Position numbers and translations under genes: made by a program. This document shows positions 1-12,983 of a stretch of 64,000 bases of DNA, piece by piece; positions within the stretch are counted from its first letter, which is position 1, and each line of letters starts with the position of its first letter. The notes beneath the pieces are model-generated. The model searched no databases, was not told the origin of the DNA, and was given only the letters and a program-made list of their open reading frames with translations. The DNA comes from Sinotaia quadrata. Taxonomy: Eukaryota > Mollusca > Gastropoda > Architaenioglossa > Viviparidae. The DNA lies in assembly GCA_028829895.1 (NCBI GenBank), contig CM054184.1, positions 24,941,201 through 25,005,200 on the forward strand, given 5' to 3'.

Positions 1-100
1 TGAAAATCTTGTTTAAGACACATGAACTTTATGAAACGTTCTAACTAGGGAGAACGAGAAAACAAAAGGGAGAAAGATGTTATAATTCACTCTATCTCTA

Positions 101-104
<4 letters not shown>

Positions 105-144
<40 letters not shown>

Positions 145-161
145 GCACGCACACACACACC
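105..161. repeat. (CA)n microsatellite
   Basis: CA run with CGCACGCACG interruptions. The rest of 1-680 shows no gene. Confidence 0.97.
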
Positions 162-401
162 TCTATAGCAAAATTAGAACTCTTTGCGCCGATTGACATA
201 TTCTTGTACATAAAACTCACATTTTAAAAAGTGTCACACACACACAATATAAATATTACATTATGGAGACATATGATAAATAAACACAGATTTACCCTTT
301 TCAACTAAGATATTACTTGTTCAAAAATTTAGGCTTAAGATAGAGAACTAAGCCCACACTTTACCCCAGGTGTTCTCCCTGACATTCCAACAAAAATCAA
401 A

Positions 402-503
402 CAAAGAAGAATATATAAAACAGACTTATATACTATAAGTAACAAAATATCAAAGAAGAATATATAAAAGTTTAACAGACTTATATACTATAAGCAACAA
501 ACA
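402..503. repeat. Two-unit direct repeat, period about 49 bp
   Basis: CAAAGAAGAATATATAAAA and CAGACTTATATACTATAAG occur twice. Confidence 0.9.
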
Positions 504-680
504 ACAAGCCCACACCCACTTTAAACAAAGAGTTTTAAAGTTTTGTTTTTTTTTAATACCCTAATTTCGAAGTTGACGCACAGGCTGGTACATGGTAAAT
601 ATGGTGTTCGAATTTTTCTCTTTAGTTAAGCACTTGCTAATGCTATAATCAGGCAGGCGATTTTGTAGCGACGTTACGAT

Positions 681-904
681 ATTACAAACATCCAGCTATT
701 TTTACCTTACTAAAAATTATCCTATTACAAACATCCAGCTATTTTTACCTTACTAAAAATTATCCTATTACAAACATCTAGCTATTTTTACCTTACTAAA
801 AATTATCCTATTACAAACATCCAGCTATTTTTACCTTACTAAAAATTATCCTATTACAAACATCCAGCTATTTTTACCTTAGTAAAAATTATCCTATTAC
901 AAAA
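681..904. repeat. Five-unit 43-bp minisatellite
   Basis: ATTACAAACATCCAGCTATT starts at 681, 724, 767, 810 and 853; units are nearly identical, with a partial sixth at 896. Confidence 0.98.
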
Positions 905-1589
905 TACAACTAAATGTTTAAGTTAGTCACGATTTCTGTCTGACAGTTATTTTATCTTCCCATTCAGTCAGTTGTATTTATCGTTCCTATATATGACAAT
1001 ATAGTTAAAGTAACTAAATCTTAATAAATTAACAGTATACAATGCCGGTGTGATTTTTTATTAGCTGAGAACCGTTGTGAGCAGAGTTCAAAAGATAGTT
1101 TTAAAAAATATGTTCAATCGATTAGCAGCTCTTCGACAGCTACTGTTGAATGCCAACTGATAAATAAACTTGAATAGATGATAGACATTCGAACTTGGAC
1201 AGACATTCTATTATTTAATGTAGTCTAATTGTTTTATGGATAGTTTGCAAGCAAAGTTTCATTACTTACAGAATGGACGTAATTGTTTTATGGATAGTTA
1301 ATCGATGTTCAACAGCCACCACTCTTTCTTTATGTATCAGCAAGGTGAGTGTGCCCACTGAGAATTAACGAGGGATGATGCCTCTATGGCGTAGAAGACT
1401 GAATGAAATTTGTACAAGACACCAGTAGTGTAATATAGTGGAAGACGAGAATAATAATGAATTCATAAATGTGAAAGCATTAGTAAGGAATGCTAAGAGA
1501 GACAAAAGAAGAACAAGTTTACACATATAAAGATATCAGTATCGGAATACTGTGAGGACAATTATGAATTGTCTTTTAGAAATACTAGT
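896..1589. other. Unassigned stretch
   Basis: No gene or repeat recognised. Confidence 0.5.
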
Positions 1590-2310
1590 AGCGTAACTAT
1601 AATATGATTGATATAGCTACATAATGCGAAGATAGATATAGCTAAATATAATATGAGGACTGATATAGCTACATAATGTGAGGATTGATATAGATTATAG
1701 ATAGTTTATTAAGTTAATGTGAGTACGAGGACTGATGTTTATTATGTTATTGTGCGTACAAAGAAACATAATGCGAGGACTAATATAACGAAACATAATA
1801 CGAAAATTCATATTGCTAAACATAATACGAAAATTCATATTGCTAAACATAATACGAAAATTCATATTGCTAAACGTAATACGAAGATTTATATAGCTAA
1901 ACATAATATTATAGATGATATAGCTAATCATTATGACAGCACTGATAAAGCTAACTTACTCTATGTATTTAGAAATATAATGTGAGGACTAATATAACTA
2001 AATATAATGCGAGAGATAATGTAGCAATTTTATTATGTTAGTGTGCATATATAGAAATGCATGTATAATGCCAAGACTGATATAACTAAACATAATATGA
2101 AGATATATAAAGCTAAACAAAATAGGAAGACTTATTGAGCTAAACATTATGCGAGGGATGACATAGCCAATCATGATGAGAGGAATGATATAATGATATA
2201 GCTAAACATAATGTGAGAATGTATATAACATAATACGAAGACAGATAAAGCTAAATCATAATGCGAAGAGTGGTATAGCTATCATAATGCGAGAAGTGAT
2301 ATACCTAAAC
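1590..2310. repeat. Diverged array of about 24-27-bp units
   Basis: The core GCTAAACATAATRCGARRAY plus TGATATA recurs with many changes; the cleanest units are three 27-bp copies near 1795-1875. It grades into the 54-bp array to its right. Confidence 0.85.
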
Positions 2311-2795
2311 ATAGTACTAGGATTGATACAACTAATCATAATGCGAGAAGTTATATACCTCAACATAGTACTAGGATTGATACAACTAATCATAATGCGA
2401 GAAGTGATATAGTACTAGGATTGATACAACTAATCATAATGCGAGAAGTGATATACCTAAACATAGTACTAGGATTGATACAACTAATCATAATGCGAGA
2501 AGTGATATACCTATAGTACTAGGATTGATACAACTAATCATAATGCGAGAAGTGATATACCTATAGTACTAGGATTGATACAACTAATCATAATGCGAGA
2601 AGTGATATACCTATAGTACTAGGATTGATACAACTAATCATAATGCGAGAAGTGATATACCTAAACATAGTACTAGGATTGATACAACTAATCATAATGC
2701 GAGAAGTGATATACCTAAACATAGTACTAGGATTGATACAACTAATCATAATGCGAGAAGTGATATACCTAAACATAATACTAGGATTGATACAG
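2311..2795. repeat. Satellite array of 54/50-bp units
   Basis: ATAGTACTAGGATTGATACA starts at 2311, 2365, 2409, 2463, 2513, 2563, 2613, 2667 and 2721, with a diverged start at 2775; unit lengths are 54, 44, 54, 50, 50, 50, 54, 54 and 54. The 50-bp units lack AAAC; the 44-bp unit has a larger deletion. Confidence 0.97.
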
Positions 2796-3969
2796 AGAGT
2801 ATAGAGAGAAACAGAGCGCTGGGTGGAGGGAGGAAAGTGCGCTGGGAAATCGTAAGGTACACCGTCGCTTGAATTGTTGATATTCCAGGTTAACTACCAA
2901 TGCCAGCCTTCCAACTGACGTCATGCGTAATCCTCGATCGGAAGCGTAGTACCCATGCACCCAAACCGCAATGTTGTAACTTTAGAAGTCACACGGGAAA
3001 GGGCCTGCTCGCAGAGCAATTCGTACAATATATCGAGAAAAGTCACGTGATCTCTAAAAGTATTGAACGAATGGTGTCTGGACTTGTATTTTGCAATGTG
3101 CTCTTTTACAGTTGGCTAACAAATAAAGAATGAACGATGTAAGATATATTTAGTATTCGCAAGTAGCGAGTTTCAGATATGTCCAACGCAAACTGAGTGT
3201 TGTGTGAGTTCAGTTAAACTAGTGAGGTTTTCTGAGTCAAAATTATTTGTCTATCTCTTATGAGGGCTGATGCTGAGTGTTTTTTAGTCAAATATTGTTG
3301 GTCTAGCTCTTACGATAGCTGACACTATTTTATGAGTAGATGTTGTCTGTCTACCTATTATGAGGGTTGATGTTCAGTTTTCTCTATGATTTATGATGCT
3401 CAGTTAGTTCTGAATCAAGTTACAAGAGTTAAAGGCCGATTCACGCGTGTAGAAGGTGGGGCCTATTTCGACCCGGTAAATGTTGAGTTCACCTGCGTAC
3501 GGTCACGATTTGAGTCTCTGTTCTTATCCAGCTTAGCATCCTATAACTCAAGTTCCCATGCGGCCAACCGTTACAAAACTGAGAGAAGGCGAGCCTAGCC
3601 AGTGGAAACAAGGGTAGCTATTCAGACGGACCCTCAACAAACTGGTCATGAATAGAAGTAGTGTCTTTCTGGTTTTTAACTGAGTAAGGTTAGACAAGTG
3701 ATTGATATTGCTTTGTGAAATAATTATGTTAACGTTTTATAAGCTGTTAATTATATCTATCTTTCTTCGTTTTGTATAATTGAAGGGCCATTGCGTTTTG
3801 GTCGGGGGCTAAGAAACAAGATATTAAGAGACTTTGATACAAATAGAAAGATATTATTATAGTGATAATAATAATTTAGCATTACTGTATAACCTACACA
3901 CTAAAAGATATAGAACGGGTTAGTCCCTAATATTTTAATCCTGTGCTAGGACCGGAAGGGGTTGCAATA

Positions 3970-3970
<1 letters not shown>
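2796..3970. other. Unassigned stretch
   Basis: Two plus-strand open frames (2900-3133 and 3386-3598) of 70-77 codons have no recognised similarity. No other structure. Confidence 0.5.

Positions 3971-4028
<58 letters not shown>
3971..4028. repeat. (GT)n microsatellite
   Basis: About 29 dinucleotides. Confidence 0.98.
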
Positions 4029-4029
<1 letters not shown>

Positions 4030-5524
4030 CCTACTACTAAAGTAATACGTATCCAGTATCTAGGCTCACCCTTAATATTTTTGGTTTAAAATGTATTAAT
4101 TTATAAAGAATACGCAAAGTCATTGATAAAGTGATATTATTATTATATAATAAGGTTATCATTATTTATTCTAAATATATATTCCTATTTATCAATAAAT
4201 ATTCCTCTAGTAAGACAGAATGAATGAAATTAAATGTAAACAACACCAGTATACTAAACACAACAAACCTTAATTGCCTGCTGACGTCACGCGAAAGCGA
4301 ATGCTGCTTCTAAACTTGCGATATAGCTATTCGTTATGTTGTGGTAGTCGTTCGCTTGGATAACACTTGGCGTGGATAAACATACATCTCATGAACCAAT
4401 CACGAAACTGCAACGTAATTCTCCTAACCGCTGTGATACTTCACTGTTAGAATTCAACATTTTGTGCGCGCGCATGGAGCTCTAATTTGACCAGACATTA
4501 GCCTGCAGACATACTCCGTTTATTAAACGAAAGAAAGGTAACATATTAAGGGTGGGGTTTTTTTTGTTTTTTTTTTTTAGTGGAACGATTTTTACTTGCT
4601 AATTACGACGCCTTGCGTCAGTTTTCAAAGTTTTCAGAAAAATCATTAAAATAGTTCCTTATCGATTCTGCTGTGTGTCTCTCAAAAAGCACAAATCTCC
4701 AAATACACGAAGCTTTTTTACAAGTTACGTCATTTCACTGTGCTATTTTCGGCACAATAAGCCTTTGTTCGAAAAGGTGATTTTGTAAATTTGATCCATT
4801 TTGACCTCTATAAGCCATGATGCTGTGATTCGCAGAGAGAAAATATCTTCTTTAGTACTGGAAAGAGACATATTTTACACTATTTGAAGGCAAACGATAT
4901 GATCTTACTGCTGAGTATAAGATTCATTATAAATATTTAGTCTTACTGTTTATTTATAACGCAGTATGCATAATGTTTGTATACTTCTTTCTTTCTTTTT
5001 TTTTTTTTAGGGTGGGGGTGGGTATTAAAAGTGCTTTAATGCATATTTGTGACTACCAATGGCTGATTTCTATTATTTATGTGACATATGCAAATGAGTA
5101 ACATATCAATTATACTTCAGCCTAATTCCGATTATCACTGACTGATGAATTACATCACTTAAAAAAAGAATTAATAATATATATATAATACAATTTTTAC
5201 ATCTGAGTTGTCTGTCTGTTGGTTTGACTGGGGTTAATTCAAAAACTACTGATTCTAATCGGATTTTTTAACTGTTGTATACCTTAGTGCCTTAGAAACA
5301 AAACTCTATATAACACCAGGTATCGCAAAAGCTCGCCAGTGGCCATGAAACTACGAAAGTAGTAAAGCACGTGTATGCGGTTCAGCAGGCTGTAAGTAGC
5401 CTATATTGTTCTGACCGTCATGCATTGCGGGCACATACTCACTTTATGGATTCACTCTCTCACTCTAGTATTATAATTGTAGGCTGTATTATATATTGTA
5501 TTTGGTGGGTTTCATTTCTCTTAA
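4030..5524. other. Unassigned stretch
   Basis: AT-rich with T runs (4560-4580, 4990-5010). The stretch 5210-5400 (TTAATTCAAAAACTACTGAT) has the look of an old interspersed element but has no second copy here. Confidence 0.45.
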
Positions 5525-5905
5525 TTTTGGACATTTAACACTGTTGAGAACCACGATAAATCAGTTCATAATCCAATTGACTTTCTTAACAACATAATGG
5601 TTCCCAAACTTCTCGCCCATAAAATATTACTAAAGGTTGGTGCACATTTAATGCTGCTTTGTAATATGAACCTGCCAAAATTGTGTAATGGAACAAGGTT
5701 GCAGGTGCAGCAGCTGCAAAGCAAACTTATTAAGGCAACTCTATTGAGAGGGTTTGATAAAGGGGAGCAAGTGCTCATCCCCAAATTCTGAATAACTTCC
5801 CCTTTGAGTTTCAATATTGCAGTTCCCGAGAGCGTCTGCTTTGTAATGACGATTAAAAATCACAGGACAAATGCTGCGGGCTGCAGGCATGGTGGACCTT
5901 CACTC
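5525..5905 (+). pseudogene. Helitron Pif1-like helicase, C-terminal fragment
   Basis: Open frame 5525-5791 includes NPIDFLNNIMVPKLLAHKI followed by LLKVGAHLMLLCNMNLPKLC and NGTRLQV. It matches the P.DFLN......P.H...LK.GAP.MLLRN.N...LCNGTRL block of Helitron/Pif1-type helicases. GEQVLIPKF then precedes a stop; further helicase sequence (a CFVMTI piece, near-equivalent of CFAMTINKAQGQ) continues to about 5900 in shifted frames. The Rep domain and the rest of the helicase are missing, as are the element's ends. Confidence 0.8.
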
Positions 5906-5943
5906 CAAGCTTTAAAATAAAAATTTGCATGACTAACATTTAA

Positions 5944-5947
<4 letters not shown>

Positions 5948-6006
<59 letters not shown>
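5948..6006. repeat. (TC)n(AC)n compound microsatellite
   Basis: TC run changing to AC run. Confidence 0.97.
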
Positions 6007-6412
6007 TACATAAACCCATATTTGAAATGCTGTGTTTGGTTCTTTCCTGGTAATAAAAACTGTTTGGTTCTATCCTGGTGATAAACAAAATAATTAATAT
6101 TTAATTAATTCTTCTTTTGTAAAAAAAAAATTAATTTTCAATTTCACTATTCAAATCTCAGAGTGATGAGTTTTGAAACAAACAACGCTGACCCATATCC
6201 AGAATAAAAGAAATTATTGTTGGAGGTCACTGATTCTTGCATAACTCAGATTAATTTTAGCAACAAGTTCACCCTACCTTTAGTGTTTGTGCAGTCAACA
6301 GTGACTATTTAGACAAAGCCGTCGGAATAACTCAGTTCTAGCATGAAGGCTGATAAATTCTAGAATCTTCCACTAGACCCCTAGAATCACATATGAGGGG
6401 AGATTCGAAATT

Positions 6413-6540
6413 GAACCCTCACTTACGCGAAAGCGGCGGAAGCCGGAAGCGCCCCCTACACTCCATCCATGAACCCTCACAACGCGAAAGCGGCGGAAGC
6501 CGGAAGCGTCCCCTACATAACCAACCAACCTGAACCCTCA
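6413..6540. repeat. GC-rich duplicated motif
   Basis: GAACCCTCAC starts at 6413, 6471 and 6532. Two units contain CGCGAAAGCGGCGGAAGCCG and GAAGCG.CCCCTACA. It is strongly CpG-rich in an AT-rich setting. It may belong to a longer interspersed element that includes a GTGGCTTCGCGGTTAG tRNA-like stretch near 6570. Confidence 0.8.
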
Positions 6541-8004
6541 CTCCTGTTTAAATCATCAGAGTCCCGTGTATGTGGCTTCGCGGTTAGTGCTGAACAGAAA
6601 GGTATGTCCGAGATAGTGATTGTCATTTTAACTGATTATTAAATATTTGCTTAAAATCTGTTTGAATTATGTTTTTCCTTGTAAATATCTTTAACGAGTT
6701 TAAACTGTCATTTTTATTTTCATTTAAACAAAGAATCAGTTGAAAGAATTGTAATAAAGGAATTTTAAATGAAGAAATGAGAATAAAAATACAGATTATG
6801 GATATTTGAAACACGAGACTGATGCGCGCCATTACGTTTCTTCTGTAAACAGTTAGCAAGCCATTTCGTTTGTCTTCCATTCCATTTTTGCTTTGCTGAG
6901 ATGCAAGATTCAAGTTCTACTTGCAAGCAAGTTCATTTTGTTTTTGCTGATGTGCAAGCATTGGTAAACTTCATCCCTTGCTGCCATCAAGCTTCACTTA
7001 TCTCGACATTGCTTATGTCAACATTCGTATGAGTCGACGGTTGAAGTTCGTGTGACTACAGATCAAGAGTATTTAGACTGTACTGCTGAATACCTTGAAA
7101 CTGAACGTAAGATAAAATGGAAGAAGGGCCCTTTCCTCAGTATTTTGAAGGTTTCTCTATACAAATGTTTGGCTATGTGCTGATTTTGAAGAGGGATTAC
7201 ATTTATTATTATTACAAATGAGTTAATTATATAAGTTCTTCATATGTTTTAAGTGAGTCGATCAACAACCATAAAAGTTTTACAAAGGGTGCTAATAGTG
7301 TAATAAGTATCGACTTTAAATAGAATATTCATAGCTAATGATAGGTAGAACTCACGACAATAAAACAGATATGCACACATGTTTATATATATATATTGTA
7401 TTTTGTGTGTACCTACATACATCTCTCAACATAACACTTTTATTTGAATAATGTAATAAATAAACAAGATTATGTAATATCACTCAACTATCATTATTAT
7501 TATATGTCTATATAATAAAATCCCACTGAAAACCAAAGTGAACTCATCCCAGACAACAACCAAACTTGTTAATGAAGCTTTCTCGCAGGCACCAACAGTT
7601 GTCATGGATGAAAAAATACAGACACCAGTTACGGTGACTGCCAGGAAAAAAATCCAAACAACGACAATGAAGAAGGATGAAAAAAAGAAAGACACAAAAA
7701 TTGCCAACACACAGACGAAAAACCAGAAAAGAAAGAAAAATTTGTACAAAGTGAAGACTGTATAGATATTCCAGCCGAAAATGAGGCCACCTCAATGGTA
7801 TTGTAAAGCCGAAAATGCAGATTACTACATTAACTTAAATTTAATATAAATTCTAATTATTTGAATTTTGATGAAATTTAACTCTAAATCATTGCCGTAT
7901 AAATATTCGTAGGCCATTTTGGACAGCTGATTTTGGTCAGTTGGGAACAAAGGAACAAAAGGGTGTAAATTAAATAACAGTGATCCGCTTATCTCGAGTG
8001 TTCA
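6541..8004. other. Unassigned stretch
   Basis: Contains a lysine-rich plus-strand open frame (7538-7765, 75 codons) with no recognised domain; no other structure seen. Confidence 0.5.
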
Positions 8005-8090
8005 ACAGATGCTCACGGTGAAGAGCGCTCTGATAACATCACCATTTGCGTACCACAGGAACAGGCAGGGAGGTTCGACCCATCGCGGTT
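8005..8090 (+). repeat. Possible tRNA-derived SINE head
   Basis: GATGCTCACGGTGAAGAGCG resembles a tRNA A box region and GGTTCGACCC (8072-8081) a B box, about 60 nt apart. The arms do not fold as a full tRNA and no second copy is seen in the window. Confidence 0.3.
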
Positions 8091-9162
8091 AACATCTAAG
8101 AGTCGAGACAACGATAAGAACACCGACCCTTAGAACACAGTCAGCCAACCGTGGCTATGTAACAAAAAAATAAAGACTGAGATAAAGGCATTAATTATGG
8201 TCGAGGGTAAGCAGGTGCTCGAAAAACCCAAATGCTTAAATAGAGATTTTCAGAGTCCTGTAAAAGACTCCCTACAGAAATTGGGGCAGAATAGGTAATG
8301 GTAAATATATTTTGTAAATAATGATTCACAAATTCTACTTATTACAAATTTCGATTGTATTTTTTCTTGTATATGGTTGTATTTTAAAATGATTTGAAAT
8401 TGTAATGTTATTCCTGGTATCGAGCAAACGCATGTAAAGAAATTCAAATGAGAACCAAGAATAAAATTACAGACTTAAAACTTAGTAAAACATGAGATGA
8501 TGTGCACAAACACTTATATATTTCACAGCTTCGGGAGTCAAAAGTTCCAAGAGGCAACATTCCATCTACACTGCGAGCTTCAGCTTTATGTTCAGCTAGA
8601 GACATTGGCCCTGATTAAACCTTGGTCTAAAAGTACTGTCACTTGAGCATTTCCAGACTGTTGCGAGAAACCCAGTTGGTCAAGAAGACAACGGAAAAGG
8701 GGAGGCAACGATAACGACAACAACACCAGTAAGGAGGTGATGGGGTTGAACATACCGGGCCTACGTTATACACTAGGTACATATTTGGTTTGCTTCTAGC
8801 CTGGGCTTTGTAAGATACTCCACCCAGCCACCTCACCAGCTTTGGGGGCTGATGCTACACCAACAACATCAATCACCACTACTTTAGTTCATAGACTACC
8901 AGACCAATGAAAGCATCTACTGGCCAGACATTCTTGCAATGGAAAATAGGCTACCCTTCATTATCATTCTACAACTTTCCTGTCTACTACCTTCACCCTG
9001 TCTTTTATCATCTATTCAACTCATCCTACAGTGGCACACCTCGTGCCAGGGACGAAATCAGAGGAAGCCGGAAAACCCCTATCACCACAAAATCCATCCA
9101 TCTACTGGTGACAAATTAATATTCACACTGTCATAAAGTCAAGACAAATTATACTTGACCTC
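8091..9162. other. Unassigned stretch
   Basis: Short open frames of 65-70 codons on both strands without recognised similarity; 8640-9120 is richer in GC than its surroundings and could be old repeat sequence. Confidence 0.5.
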
Positions 9163-9210
9163 CTAACCCGCATTCACTAAAATTCGTTATTTTTGTTTCG
9201 TGGACACAGT
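9163..9210. repeat. Short dispersed repeat, copy a
   Basis: TAACCCGCATTCACTAAAAT to TTTCGTGGACACAG; partner at 24788-24831. Confidence 0.6.
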
Positions 9211-9461
9211 TCTTACATATGAGTGATGTAATCGTCATACTCTGAAGGGTGAGAGAACTCACACCATTATGTAATATTCTGGACAATAGCTGATTGTACG
9301 TCATACCCATAAACATCACGTGATTAATAGGTTCGCGCCTTAGATTCACACGGCTCTTTATATACCGCATGCCGCAGCCAATGTGTTATTTACGAGGGAA
9401 CCGACGGACCAATTGCAAGCATCTAGTCATCTGCGATATTGCCGTGAATTACCATGCCCGC

Positions 9462-9637
9462 TGTTGAGTCAGTAAAGTCGTTATTGAGCAAGGTAACACA
9501 TCGATTTCCTTAAATACTATTGTATTTTATTTAAGATGTGATTGTGTTGTTGAGTCGTAAAGTCATTATTGAGCAAGGTAACACATCGATTTCCTTAAAT
9601 ACTATTGTATTTTATTTAAGATGTGATTGTGTTGAAT
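9462..9637. repeat. Two-unit 86-bp direct repeat
   Basis: TGTTGAGTC...TTATTGAGCAAGGTAACAC occurs at 9462 and 9548; units are nearly identical. Each contains the small inverted repeat TTAAATACTA...TTATTTAA. Confidence 0.95.
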
Positions 9638-10318
9638 TTACATGCCTATTATTGTTAAATTGAATTATTGCAAATTCTCTAAACACATGGTTGAATAACA
9701 GTGTGGCTAAAAAGTTTGAATATCACATTCTCTAAATTAATTGTGTAATTGTAAGATGATAATTTATAAACTAAAATAACCTAATTGTGATGGCAAAACA
9801 TATTTTGTGCACGTTCATTTGTAAATGTATTGTAACAATTTTAAATTCATTTCCGTGTATAATATTATTGAAATTGTAACGTGCATATACGTGATTTTAA
9901 ATTATATTTGATTTCTTCTATTTATATAAATAGGAGTGTCCACATACGGAGTGCACCACTATTTATAGCCTGCTGTACTGCATCCTCTGTCTATGATTGG
10001 CTTCCTGTGAGCCACGTAAGTCACTTTCACAGAGGTCAGAGTGATGTATAAACCATGGCCTGTGCATATTCACTTTATTTTTACTGGCTAGCTTCCATAT
10101 GCATTTGACTTCATAAGTTTTAGGGCCATATATATAAGTGGTATTCAAAAGAACATTGAATTAGCAAATAAAACAATAATAAAACGTTAAGGAGGATATT
10201 ACCAAAAGGCTTATTGTCCTTTTTATGTTTATAATATTCGCAATGTCCACTAACAGCATTAATATATTATGACGTGTGCATTAGATTGGCATACTGCTTA
10301 GAGTGTATATATTTTGGG

Positions 10319-10414
<96 letters not shown>

Positions 10415-11145
10415 GATTCAATCTTCTTGCATTGAAGTATGTGCATACAATAGAAATGAAAATTCAAATAAGATTATTTTTAATAGTTGGAATGATTTCT
10501 AGTTTACAAATTTATCGTTGACAACATTTTAATGTTAAATATACACTGAAAGTAAGTGTCCTCTATTAATATATACCTGCTTATTAATATTCAACATAAT
10601 TGTCTTTTCTTTTCAGTGGTATGGAGGTAATATTATACTAATCTTTTTTTTAAATTGTTAAAATTTATCCCAAAAAAATAGACATGAAATCTATTGTGAC
10701 GAAAATAGCACAGTAAGATTAAACAATAATATATATAAAATCTATTGTGATGAAGTCGACAAAAGGGAACAAAAATAAACTTGAAATGTGTTATTACAAA
10801 GCTGTGCAAAATTAAACAAAAATAGATCGGAAATCTATTGTGATGAATTTAGGTTTTCTCTGCGATTCGGTTAGTTAATATGTCATTCAGTGGCAACCAT
10901 CCTAAATTGTACAACGGAATACAGTTTTGTTCGTGAAGAGGTGTCCTCTGAAAGTAGGGCACTGAGACGTGGATAAACCTCAGCCCCACTGACTTCTTGA
11001 TACAGAAATCTGATAGTTGTATATTATTCGGTACATCACGACTGTCATCTCGACCCTCGGAGTCCATTCTGAGTGGTACAGCACTAATCCTTGTGCAGTA
11101 TAGATTTGTCTTGCATTGCATACCCTCTAAAATCCGGATCCGAAT
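9638..11145. other. Unassigned stretch around the (CA)n tract
   Basis: Apart from (CA)n at 10321-10413 and a loosely repeated AAATCTATTGTGAYGAA motif (near 10688, 10739 and 10833), I see nothing recognisable. Confidence 0.5.
10321..10413. repeat. (CA)n microsatellite
   Basis: About 46 dinucleotides with one AA interruption. Poly-Thr-His and Cys-Val open frames over it are artefacts. Confidence 0.98.
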
Positions 11146-11256
11146 GGTGTATCACCTATAACTAGAACCGTGTTACAAGTATGATATACACTGCACTTTT
11201 GGTGTATCACCTGTAACTAGAACTGTTACAAGTATGATATGCACTGCACTCTTGGT
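11146..11256. repeat. Two-unit 55-bp repeat
   Basis: GGTGTATCACCTRTAACTAG starts at 11146 and 11201. Confidence 0.95.
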
Positions 11257-11717
11257 AGTACATATATGCCGCACATATCAAACCCTGCGCGTTTGGATCC
11301 GAACTGTACAACATCTGCAGCTCGTATAATTTTTCTGCATTGCAAACTCTATACAGTCGGAGCTCAAATAATTTTTGCAATACAGGTATGCACTTCATTG
11401 CAAACCCTATATAGTCCGGGCATGAGTCACGTTTGCACTTCAACTGTAATGATTGACATTGTAATCCCTAAACAAATACTCATCAGTATTTCTCGTGTTA
11501 CACTTGGTCGTATCTTAAAATCACCAACGGGTCTTAATTGTACTCAGTTCAAATTTCAACCGATAGCATCTGTTTGTTCGTGTATATACGTGTGTTTATA
11601 AAACGATTTATGATTTGGACATATTTATTTAATTAATTACTGAATACTGACAAAAGATAATTAAATTCAATGACACGAAAATAATACTATACATTTATAT
11701 TCACGCTTCTTCCAAGT

Positions 11718-11978
11718 ATAAAACTTGCTCTCATTTGTAAGACTATTTTATCATTAATAAGTCTTAGCATTGGATAACACGGATAAAACTTGCTGTTATT
11801 TGTAAGACAATTTTATCATTAGTAAGGCTTAACATTGGATAACACGGATAAAACTTGCTGTTATTTGTAAGACAATTTTATCATTAGTAAGGCTTAACAT
11901 TGGATATCACGGATAAAACTTGCTGTTATTTGTAAGACAATATTATCATTAATAAGGCTTAACATTGGATAACACGGA
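11718..11978. repeat. Four-unit 65-bp minisatellite
   Basis: ATAAAACTTGCT starts at 11718, 11783, 11848 and 11913, exactly 65 bp apart; each ends TTGGATAACACGG or close to it. Confidence 0.97.
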
Positions 11979-12983
11979 GTGTATTTTCTTTTAACATTCA
12001 GTTCAAATGCATTTCAGGTAGAGTATATTTACAGTAGTAGGCCTACTGCGATTACAAAAGCCACGATACAGAATTAAATTTTGCTATATTTTCAATCTAA
12101 TCAGTGACATCCTCTATAACACAGAGTTTATAAACAAATTCTAAACAGTCTCAAAATTTACTAATTGATTTTATAAGCAAAATTCGATGAGCGATGAGTA
12201 TCACTGAGCAAAACTGATAACGATAATTTTTTTCCAACCAAATCGATTACAATGGGTGGTTTGGGCAGATAACTCAGTGTACAGTGCTAATCGTGTATAC
12301 TCTTCACGACAAACAATAACAAATCCTTTAGCCAAGCCATTCACACTAAATAACAATCAATAGACTGACCAAGCACTCAAAGATAAAAAAAAGATTTAAA
12401 AAATCAATAATTAAATAACGCTAAGTAGACTGTTATTCAATAATACCTCAGATGTTGATCAGAAACCGTAGAAAAGCATCTTCTTCCATTTTTAAAAGGT
12501 TTATTTAGTCCTTCAATGTTCCTTCATTGCTGCAGCTCATCTGGATGTTGAATTTATTCTATTACAATCAAGGCCACGCTGACGTCTGGCATGTACCAGA
12601 GCGAGCTAGACCAGCAAAATGATTGACTACCGAGATCTGACAGTTTTGGACACGCACGCACGTGCACAGGCGATTTGTGATTTGACAGTGTGGTGCCTTC
12701 CTGGCGTTTATTGGAAATCTTCCGCAGACAAAACCGCGTTCTTTGTATTCTGCAGACTTCTAGTCTGTGCTGGTGTCTGTAATATAACGCGCCATTTTGA
12801 GATTGCTTTTCGGAAAAGAATGATAACGTATCTTTCTCTCGTAAAAAGAAATATAACAACCACATTGAACATGGAAAAATATAAATCTGTCTAAATAACC
12901 ACATCTATCGGTGCGTGCGTGCAGGGATGTAAATTTCTCTATTATAATCTCTCGCCGCGTTTGTTTTTTTTGTGCCTCTCTGT
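11979..12983. other. Unassigned stretch
   Basis: No recognisable gene or repeat. 12560-12900 is locally richer in CpG and has open frames on both strands of 91-116 codons with no family similarity I recognise. Confidence 0.5.

Noticed and set aside
1695..2776. Open frames on both strands across the 25/54-bp satellite
   Set aside because: Repeat translations with no family match; unit lengths that are multiples of three keep them open.
7538..7765. Lysine-rich 75-codon frame
   Set aside because: Composition-driven; overlapping open frames on the other strand; no motif.
10267..10521. Open frames of Cys-Val or Thr-His repeats
   Set aside because: They are translations of the (CA)n microsatellite, as are those at 15788-16000.
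12554..12904. 116-codon minus-strand frame in a CpG-richer patch
   Set aside because: No recognisable domain and an equally open frame on the other strand; not enough to call a gene.
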